Notes under the pieces: generated by a model | Seen by the model: the letters and a program-made list of their open reading frames with translations, nothing else | Database searches by the model: none | Told to the model about the DNA's origin: nothing | Shown: positions 56,501 through 64,000 of the stretch, piece after piece | Layout of the letters: the number at the start of each line of letters is the position of its first letter | Numbering within the stretch: the stretch's first letter is position 1 | Translations under genes and position numbers: made by a program | DNA from: Xanthostigma xanthostigma | Taxonomy: Eukaryota > Arthropoda > Insecta > Raphidioptera > Raphidiidae | Assembly: GCA_963575645.1 (NCBI GenBank) | Contig: OY754467.1 | Location: 37,197,108 to 37,261,107, forward strand | Direction: 5' to 3' | Length of the DNA: 64,000 bases

Positions 56501-56608
56501 TGTGTGTGCTCGAATGGATTGAACAATGAGTGCCTTCACAGTCTGACCAATGAGATTGCAGATTTAGAGCGTACAATAACTTCGGAAGGAATTGTAATTG
56601 GAGTATAA
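56501..56608 (+). CDS. Candidate terminal exon, product unknown
   Basis: A C-rich pyrimidine tract ending TTTACATTTTCAG makes a strong acceptor. The only long frame starts at the first base (phase 0): CVCSNGLNNECLHSLTNEIA, DLERTITSEGIVIGV, then TAA at 56,606. NEIADLERTI looks like a short amphipathic helix. The phase matches the exons at 30,591 and 34,462 rather than the 53,057 or 53,123 ends. It may belong to a gene spanning the secreted-protein locus, or be chance. No polyadenylation site was confirmed. Confidence 0.3.
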   Translation, partial: CVCSNGLNNECLHSLTNEIADLERTITSEGIVIGV

Positions 56609-56818
56609 TGGCGACGGGAACGGCTTTCCTGGAAATGTAATTTATTTCCCGATCTCTAAATTAGTTATATAAGAAAAATTAGAGCTGTTTCGAGTGATAT
56701 ATTAAACGCTATTTGAAAGCGTTAAGAACTACTTGCGGTCATAGAACTGAGGTTTTTAATTAATTAGTAGTTGGTACTGATGAGAAATTCAGAAACCGTA
56801 GGGGTTCAATTGTTTATA

Positions 56819-57020
56819 CAGTAGAACCTCTGTAAGTCGAACTTCAAGGGAGACAACGACGTAAGATTCATTCTAACTAATCTTAAATTGCAGTGTTCGA
56901 GATACAGAGGTCCAATTTATTTTTTCGAATTATATGGAGGAAAATATGTACCGAAATGGCTTATAGGGTGATTATTTAGACCTATAGAGGGTTGAGATTT
57001 CGAGTAATGGAGGTTTCGGG
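56819..57020 (+). mobile_element. Pogo-like element fragment (5' end only)
   Basis: Starts CAGTAGAACCTCTGTAAGTC after TA, continues with GTTCGAGATACAGAGGTCC and TTCGAATTATATGGAGG, then degenerates (TTTCGAGTAATGGAGG). No right terminus found. Confidence 0.6.
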
Positions 57021-57189
57021 GCTTGAAGGGAAGGGTACAAAACATTTTTTCGTGTTTTAGAGTAATCATAAATGTTATAAGTCCTGTGCAAAGACATAAT
57101 TTTTAATCCGGAAGTAAAATAACCAATAGTTCTATTTAGGAAATAATCTTGTTTTGTGATGCCCTAGGTCGGTGTCTAATGTGCCTTAT

Positions 57190-57730
57190 TATAAAACTAG
57201 CTGCTCCCCGCGGCGCTCCGCACGCGATTGTGATGAAACACGGTAGCGACAAAAGTAGTGGAGCTTTCGGCCATATATATTATACTATATAGAGGAACAA
57301 ATAAAAAATACATAAGCAAACAAAAAAGTATGATCAAACTGCTTAAAAAACATTTTTTAAAGCGCGCGTTGAGACACAACCATCCGCAATAGCCCGCGCG
57401 ACAGACAGCCTTTGTGATATTAAATCGTTGGAGGAGGAAGCGGTGAGTGAAAGTTTCGGATTTAAGTCCCGACAGTGACATTGTTGGAAAGTAAATTTTT
57501 CTTATATAGTATTGTAACTGTAACAATGTGAAATCTAATTAGTGACATCAATTTTTTTTCCAATGCGAATGTATTTTGATGAACTACAGTTTTTAAGTTA
57601 CTCCTGATAACATTAGCTATCTGCAGTTAAAATCGCATCAAAATCGATCTAGTCGTTTAGGAGATTAGCGGGAACAAACAGATAGACAAAAACTTTAAAA
57701 ATTGTTTTTTAATTATAAGTACCTACCATA
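57190..57730 (+). repeat. LINE/SINE-tail dispersed repeat
   Basis: Begins CTAGCTGCTCCCCGCGGCGC. TCTAGTCGTTTAGGAGATTA and GCGGGAACAAACAGATAGAC lie near the end, a composition shared by many insect intronic repeats. The 109-codon minus frame inside is not supported as a gene. Confidence 0.5.
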
Positions 57731-58720
57731 TTTATACTTTCATACGCATTTACTAAAAAGCTGTTATTTTGGCATTACAGACAATTACTTCATTTTTATT
57801 TATCTGTATATGGCTGAAGACTTTGAAAATGGTAAAAAGTAAAAATAAATAATAGTAGGATGAAACTCATTGGAAAAGGAAGAGAATATAACAAAAAATG
57901 AAAGGAAAAATAATTTACGGGCGATCTGAGGTCGAGAAGTGGAAGGAGGCGAGTTTTAAGGGTAAAAAACTGTTTATCTCGATTTTCGGCAAAACTACAA
58001 CTCCTATGGAAAAAAATGTAATGGAAAAGTTGAAGGTAATAAAAAGATCTACAACTTTTGTATTTACACTTTTTTCACATAACTTCAAAATTTACATTAA
58101 AAATTCAAATAATCAAGTTTTTGGTTTTTTATTTTTATCTTTTACAAATTTTTCACGAAATTTGGTGAAAACTTACCTTTTTATGTCCCAAACACACTGT
58201 AATTATTTTGATTTAAAATATTTATTTTTTCACCTTATTTAGACTTAATATCGAAAAAGCACTCTTATTTTCAATCGAAATTTCTCCCTTTAAATATCTG
58301 CTTTTACAACGGGTTTTATACTACTATTATTATTTTTTTTTTTTGTTTCAAAAATTATCGACCCTGGTCTAATAGACTATCACTGGCTTCAGGGCACCGA
58401 AACTATGGCAGTTGGTGGTTTTAAATAAACATTTTAAATGTATATATTGCACTTGAATTTCATTCACTCTGTAAGAGTGTAAGTAGCAGTAGTCCGGAGT
58501 ACCTACTTGTGAGATAGGAGTTCTAAATTGTGTGTAATTCTGATGGAGCTATAAAAAAAGGAAACGCCATTACTTAACTTGCAGATATGGAAAATTGGAG
58601 ACGATGCATAAAAATCGTCATTACGTAAAAATTATATTTTTCTTGAGCTTCGACGATGGAATGGGTGCCGAGTGTGTATTACTGTATTTATTTTCAACAT
58701 TGTTTTAGCTATACCACCTC
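57731..58720. other. Unassigned stretch with a 114-codon plus-strand frame
   Basis: A frame at 57,898-58,242 begins MKGKIIYGRSEVEKWKEASF and then turns into low-complexity Phe/Asn-rich sequence. The first ~40 residues look protein-like, but there is no splice or domain support. Coding status unresolved. Confidence 0.25.
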
Positions 58721-59116
58721 CAGACTTCAACTCTTTATAGAGGGACTGTGCACTTTGTGGCGTTATTGAGAGTTGTCGTTAAACAGAGAGAAGAAATAAT
58801 CCATTCATTGATCAACAAATATGATAACTTATCGATAAGCAGCTGAGCTAAACAAATGAAAGATAATCCCAACAAAAAAAAAAGAATTTCTTAGAATCTT
58901 CGGTACGCATGATGCCGACAACAAAGCAACAAAATAACAAACAAGTACTGTTAATTGCTTAAAGATGACGTATTGTCGTTATTAAGAGTGGGCGTGTCGT
59001 TACTTAGAGTGTATCATTATTATGAGCAACAAGGTAAACCAACCAGAGTTAAGTAATGTCGACGTTTTTAAGGAGTTTGTCGCTATATCGAGTGACGTTA
59101 AATGGAGTTGACACTG
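58721..59116 (-). mobile_element. Pogo-like MITE family P4, copy 2
   Basis: Ends CAGACTTCAACTC (degraded) and GAGTTGACACTG, TA at the right. The interior is the inverse of parts of 32,696-33,293 (TCGGTACGCATGATGCCGAC). Confidence 0.7.
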
Positions 59117-59299
59117 TATTTATTTTGTGCATACAAACCAGTTCAAACTTAATTTCACTGTACAAATGTTCGCAAAATAATAATAAATTTCATTTTCAAA
59201 TCGTTTTCATAAGTTCGAAATTCTGTATGTATCTATGTTTATGTAATATGTATGTTATAAGCCGAATTCTAATTTAGTGATTGAAATTTGATTCACTTT

Positions 59300-59590
59300 C
59301 TGTGAACTAATTGAGTTGAAATTTTGTACACATAATATGTTCTCTCGATGACAATGCATGACTCAATCCTTTTTATAAGTAATTAATATTTTTTAAACAG
59401 TTTTATTTAGCTTGACCCCGTATATTTGCTTATAAATTTGTTTCAAATCTTGCGACAGCTTTTTCAACAACTTCCCATTATCAGATTGAGTTGAAATTTT
59501 GCATACGTATATGTAGTTCCGATGACAAAACAATATTATAATAACTAACTGACCGGTTCGGCTTTCGTCCGGATGCAAATCAAACTTTTA
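59300..59590 (-). repeat. Dispersed tail repeat (inverse of 28,480-28,670)
   Basis: TGAAATTTTGCATACGTATA, ACTGACCGGTTCGG and TTTCGTCCGGATGCAAAT are the inverse of the block at 28,555-28,635. Confidence 0.65.
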
Positions 59591-59956
59591 ATAAAACACA
59601 CTAAAAACTTAAAAATAAATTGGTTGAAAAAACTTGTTATTACTCATGCGGGAAAAGTGGTATGTTTACGCACGCTGTTACGGTTGAAAAGTAGCTATTT
59701 TCATTTGCGTGCGGAAACTTTATTTGTCGCACTGAAATTATTGTTTGCCGCACGCAAATTCAGAGTTACCATAGTTACCAATACAATAACAATTTTAATT
59801 GAATTTTCAACTTTTTAATGATTTAATTTTAATTTTTATTACTTCTAATTTCTTTTTTTAATTCGTAATAAAATTTTAATTTAATTCGTAATGAAAAATA
59901 GTATGTGCAACTCGTGCGGCATTGTCGCACTAGTTGCACAATATACTATTAATTTA

Positions 59957-60178
59957 CAATCGATAATGTACAGATAATTATGAATCACCACAGGGGGCTT
60001 TGATTAAACTATAATGAAATCGTGGAGTTCATTTAGTAAAAAACTTATTTGTTTGAGATTTTAAATCGTATTTAGTTTTCGACTGTCTTCTCCGACCATA
60101 ATTTAACTATAAATATAATCAAAGGCCCCTATGGTGGTTCATAATTATTTTCTAGTTTTTAGTACATTATCGATTGTG
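59957..60178. mobile_element. Foldback MITE
   Basis: CAATCGATAATGTACAGATA, AATTATGAATCACCA and GGGGCTTTGATTA are inverted as TAATCAAAGGCCCC, TGGTTCATAATTATT and GTACATTATCGATTG. Confidence 0.7.
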
Positions 60179-60259
60179 CAATAAAAACGTTTAACTTAAA
60201 AGTTTTTATACCTATTTTATTTCAAATTAATGATTGAACGTGAAACCGCTATATAGGAA

Positions 60260-60512
60260 TACCACTGACGTAGCAAGAGGGGGGGGGGGGCAGGTGGGCC
60301 AAACCCACCTTAGAATATTAATTGTGACGTACAAATCACAAGATAAATCTACAATAATCTACATATTTTCTTTGTCGTAAAATTCCTCCAGAAAGTCGTA
60401 TTGATCGATTTCGCTTCTATGAACAGTTTTCAAATTATGTGTAAGTGGCAGCTGGTAATGGTAGGAGTTGAAAATTTGCCCCCACCCAGGATAAAATCAT
60501 TGTTACGCCTAT
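60260..60512. mobile_element. MITE-like element with G9/CCCCCAC subterminal runs
   Basis: Left CACTGACGTAGCAAGA and right TTGTTACGCCTATG are imperfect inverses related to the CAGTGGCGTAAC family at 49,385. Confidence 0.5.
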
Positions 60513-61155
60513 GAGGAATACGAAACTCTAGCAGCAAGCCGAGACGTGAAACTCGTGTTTATAGGTCCGGTTCGGACAAAGACATCGTAAATACGGACAC
60601 CTGGAAAACTTGTCCAGTGTCGACAGTCATAGCCTGCGGTCCCTAAACAATTTGCACAGATGATATTTAGAATCGCCTGTACGGTGCATATGTTCAAAGA
60701 ATGTAGGCCATTTAGTGGAGGATATCATTTTTTATTTAGTCGTTTCCAACTGTTATAGCGACGTTGCGACTACCGCAAGTTTGCAGGAGGATGAATTAAG
60801 TCCAACCGAGGCACATATAATTATTCTTTACTTATCTGAACCTCCTTTCCTTCCGTCATATTCATAAAGTCATTAAAAATAACTCAGTGCCACACTACGT
60901 GTCTTCCTGCCCCGTTTAACCGTCTCCTATACCCGTAATATAGCGACGCGGGACGCCCGGAATTATCTTTCATGACCACACCTTTCTACGCTATCTTTTG
61001 CCATTCCTGCAGTTTCACGCAATTTTTCTGTTTGCTTTGTAATGGTCTTTTTCATTAGCAATGTTTTATGTCGTATGATTCAGAAAAATAAAAATAAAGC
61101 ATCTACCCAGCACCGTGGCATCAATCACCGAATTTTCTAGAGTCTAGGTATCATA
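60513..61155. other. Noncoding stretch, moderate GC
   Basis: 60,520-60,700 has GC-balanced sequence (GGTCCGGTTCGGACAAAGAC) with an open minus frame of 62 codons. No family recognised. Confidence 0.3.
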
Positions 61156-61159
61156 TTAT

Positions 61160-61714
61160 TGTAACAAAACTGTTCATGTTCGTGGTGGAAAGGATTTATT
61201 GACAATAGTGAAACGTTAACAAAACAAATAAACAAACAAACGAAAAGTACTTCTTTATAACGCAAGAGAAACAAAACAACAAATTCTAACTAATAAAATA
61301 AAAGAAAAAATAATAAAGAATGCAAAATCACTATTTATGTACACAAAATATTTACAACACAGGAACACATCAAAATTTATTTAGCACACTTATTTACGCA
61401 GCAGTTACCTCAGTACTGTTCACGGTAATGACTGTTAATTTATGTCACAACTATGTGTCGATTGTTAACTCGATGAAACACAATGTATGACTGTCTCCTA
61501 CTGAACTATCCCGTGTTATATATATGCGCTGGATAGTTCTTTCTTTTTCTTGCATTTATTGCAGTCTGGAATTTAGCAACAAAGCCTTTTTACCTACGCA
61601 TATTGTTAATGTTTAAACAATCAAGGTGATTGTTGTTCTACAACAATCCGTGTGTCATTGTTAGAATGACGAGCCGATTGTTGTCTATGTCGTCCCAACG
61701 GGGAGCGTGTAACA
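61160..61714 (-). mobile_element. Solo LTR, copy 2
   Basis: On the minus strand it starts TGTTACACGCTCCCCGTTG and ends TTTTGTTACA, with the 4-bp duplication TTAT on the plus strand at 61,156-61,159 and 61,715-61,718. Same family as 42,567-43,198 (shared ACAACAATC, ATGACGAGCCGATTGTTGTC). Confidence 0.68.
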
Positions 61715-61982
61715 TTATTATTTTATATTATACTCACGGCTTTTTTGAGGTTCTGGGCAAGATCCCATCACTGGACCTCGCTACCTATAGTTACACTAAA
61801 TTTTATGAATTAAATAATGCTATACTATGTTGTTAGGACAGTAGTAGGGAGAGGGAGTAAAAACGTACAGTTATGTTTAATATAATGCGATTTTTTTCGA
61901 TCTTTCTGGGGGCTGTCTAGCACCCCCTTCCGTTTCGGCCCTGATTATACTACACCATAAAAACAGTTGTGATCAAGCGCTC

Positions 61983-62050
61983 AGGGTAACTAAATGGTAA
62001 AGCGACTGTCATCTACGCTAAATGTCGCTGGTTTTATTCCGGTCAACACC
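61983..62050 (+). repeat. Degenerate tRNA-like repeat head
   Basis: TAACTAAATGGTAAAGCGAC resembles an A box and GGTTTTATTCC a weakened B box. The region 62,130-62,220 that follows is a separate intron-type repeat (GTTCTGTACAATCGATGG, CGTGTCTGTTTGTCTGTC). Confidence 0.35.
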
Positions 62051-62235
62051 AGTGTTGTTTTTAATTTTTTTTTACAACTATCCTATATTCCACTTGATAT
62101 TTATTTATATATTTTTTTCATTTTTAGAGTTCTGTACAATCGATGGAAAAAGGGAACCATTATAGGATCCCTCTCGTGTCTGTTTGTCTGTCACAGCTTA
62201 TTTTCTCCGAAAAGTTGAAACTTGGTACATATATA

Positions 62236-62420
62236 TACAGGGTGTCCCATTAAGAATGGGACATAGAACAACCGCAGATTCTCCAATTCAAAATAAAACG
62301 ATTAAGCGAAATATGCTTAGATAAAATGTTACTCGTTCCCGAAATACAGGGTGTTGAAGTTGAAAACTGAAAAATTATTAATGTCCATAATTTTTTTAAT
62401 ACACCGTATAATTTTACTCA
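62236..62420 (+). repeat. ACAGGGTGTCCCATTAAG-type dispersed repeat
   Basis: ACAGGGTGTCCCATTAAGAA followed about 100 bp later by ATACAGGGTGTTGAAGTTG. This is a common insect repeat head (from memory). A shorter match, ATACAGGGTGACAACATTAC, is at 28,910. Confidence 0.5.
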
Positions 62421-62703
62421 AATCGGCACACTTGTTAAATATCATAAAATGCACCTAACAATAAAAAAATTAGTTCAGTACGCTCTACCAGTGGCGTACG
62501 GCAGGAGTAAGTAATGCTTGTACCCCTTCTAAATGTTACGCCGCTGTCTAAATTTTAATTTTGACTATAATTTTAATTTTTTTGATATTTTCTAAGTCAA
62601 TAATGTACACTTGTTAGTTTGTTGTAAAGTCATTGGTTTTCGAGATATTCGCAGTTAAAGATAGATAGACATGTACTTTTTATTTGTATTATTATTAATA
62701 ATA

Positions 62704-63314
62704 CAGTAAAACCTCGTTAACACGAACTCGTAAAAATCAGGCAAAAAGTTCGTGTTATGTGGGAGTTCGTGTAAACCGAGTATGGCATAAAATACAGTCA
62801 TTTTTTAAGTGTCAAATCATGATTTATTTTAAGTAAATATTGAATAATTATTTATTATAAATTATCTAATAACATTAATTGTTCTTAAATATTATCTGAG
62901 TTTGAAAGTTTGTTTTTATTTGTTTACAAAATACATTTCAATAAATAAGAGGGGAAAAATTTTGAGGTATGTTTCTATTTATAGGATTTCGAGTGAATTT
63001 TTAATCTCTCAGTCCTTTGTCTATTTTTAGAATGTGAGTTAATTACTTTTGTAATCCCTTAAGCGAATCTTCTCTTTTAGTTGTATTGTATATTCATTGA
63101 TCAAAATATATGATTTGAGAATTTTTGTAGTTCGTATTATCCGATAATTAACCGTGAAGGGACGAAAAAGTTGTTCGAAGTTCGTATTAACGAGGGTTCG
63201 TGTTAACCGAATATAATTACATTAAAGCTTATGTGACCATTGTCGAGAGCAAATTTTTGTTCGCGTTAAACCGAAATTCGTGTTAACCGTGTTCGTGTTA
63301 ACGAGGGTTTACTG
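62704..63314. mobile_element. Pogo-like element, CAGTAAAACCTCGTTAACAC ends
   Basis: Starts CAGTAAAACCTCGTTAACAC and ends GTTAACGAGGGTTTACTG, TA on both sides. TTCGTGTTA/TTCGTATTAACG repeats fill both subterminal regions. No transposase frame. Confidence 0.8.
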
Positions 63315-63347
63315 TATTCATTTTTACAATTTTGTCTTAAAACCAAA

Positions 63348-63418
63348 CAAAGTAGAAACTAATGTAATGAAATTTTTAAAAAAATTTTAAAAATTTCATT
63401 ACATTAGTTTCTACTTTG
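63348..63418. repeat. 71-bp near-perfect palindrome
   Basis: CAAAGTAGAAACTAATGTAA and its exact inverse TTACATTAGTTTCTACTTTG flank a symmetric A/T centre. It starts 34 bp after the pogo-like element ends. Confidence 0.9.
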
Positions 63419-63920
63419 TACAGTTTTGAAAAAATAGGGAATATATAGGGCATAAAAAACCCTAAGTCTGCTAAGCTCCGCTAAATCTCCGTTTTGACAG
63501 TATTGGAATCGGAATTAGTCATAGCTCCATAACATATCTAGTTATTTTGTATGCACTCTCGGGATTATCTGGTACAGTTCAACTTTAAAAGCGAACAAAT
63601 GGATAAAATAAAGTTGTTCAAAATAAAACTTTAAATTAACACAAAAACCAGAATTTAAAACATATGAGTTAGCTTATGAACGGTCCGAATGTCTTTACAG
63701 TAATCGAGCACATAATAAAGTTTGAGCAGACAAATGCTGAAAAGTTGGCAACGCTGGCAAAACGAAACAAATTCCATTTGTCAAAACAGTACATGGTATG
63801 TTGCGGTTACATAATACATTAGTCATTATGAAACTTCACTGCTTTTTATACATAAGCGCATTTATTTTGTGCACTATGAATATATATTTCTCACTGTGGT
63901 CTGCAATGACTACTTTATAA
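63419..63920. other. Noncoding stretch
   Basis: No feature supported. Confidence 0.4.
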
Positions 63921-63924
63921 TATT

Positions 63925-64000
63925 AGTAGCGGCCCGACCCGGTTTCACTCGGGTGCGATAGACATAATTCTGTAAAATGTTTTTCGTTTGCGGCCCGGCG
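63925..64000 (+). repeat. LINE/SINE-tail repeat, cut by window end
   Basis: Starts TAGTAGCGGCCCGACCCGGT with TTTCACTCGGGTGCGATAG, the same kind of edge as at 33,492 and 25,695. Confidence 0.5.

Noticed and set aside
56238..56576. 112-codon minus-strand frame
   Set aside because: Overlaps a better-supported plus-strand acceptor and exon frame; contains Gly, Ser and Asn runs from the C-rich tract; no family recognised.

Overview
This is an AT-rich, repeat-dense stretch of a eukaryotic nuclear genome, most likely an insect. The evidence is short phase-compatible exons with GT/AG splice sites, a tRNA-derived SINE, and many small DNA transposons of the pogo, hAT and Tc1/mariner types. It also carries LINE and Penelope-like remnants and several dispersed intron-type repeats of a kind I associate from memory with Lepidoptera and some Hemiptera; the order is not secure. 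There is no bacterial gene organisation, rRNA, CRISPR array or convincing functional tRNA.

The most striking structure is a 9.7-kb composite insertion (about 11,848-21,519) that interrupts a ~130-bp tandem repeat. Its layout is L - U - L' - U. L and L' are 3,294-bp inverted arms; wherever I compared them they match, apart from one base (14,567/17,999). U is an ~800-bp element present twice in direct orientation exactly 4,092 bp apart, with a terminal hairpin like that of rolling-circle (Helitron/Helentron-type) elements. Each arm carries about nine 120-bp satellite units with the palindrome GTGACGTCAC and two CCGCCATNTT sites. The left arm alone holds a 1,471-bp Penelope-like retroelement flanked by a 13-bp target duplication; the right arm keeps the empty site. 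That remnant has a GIY-YIG endonuclease domain and 395-bp inverted 3' ends, each with a hammerhead-ribozyme-like motif. Related motifs recur at 10.2, 27.4-27.8 and 31.9 kb.

Host coding sequence is sparse. The best gene model is on the + strand. A TATA box (45,053) and a signal-peptide exon (45,252-45,366, ending in GTGAGT) are followed about 7.6 kb later by an exon at 52,989 whose only long open frame matches the phase. Further exon candidates are 30,591-30,724 (GTAAGT donor), 34,462-34,530 (compatible with it) and 56,501-56,608 (ends in a stop). Products are not recognised.

The rest is layered mobile DNA. 0-11 kb holds an R2/R4-type LINE endonuclease remnant, a minisatellite, MITEs and dispersed repeats. 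21.5-30.5 kb holds tandem repeats, a hAT element with an 8-bp duplication, a cluster of Penelope-type ends, foldbacks and a SINE. 30.5-44 kb holds pogo-like elements, an RTE/CR1-like LINE remnant, foldbacks, a hAT element and a solo LTR. 45.4-47.1 kb is a nest of elements inside elements within the intron of the secreted-protein gene. 49-64 kb holds further hairpins, a mariner-like MITE with a transposase scrap, four pogo-like elements or fragments and a second solo LTR of the same family.
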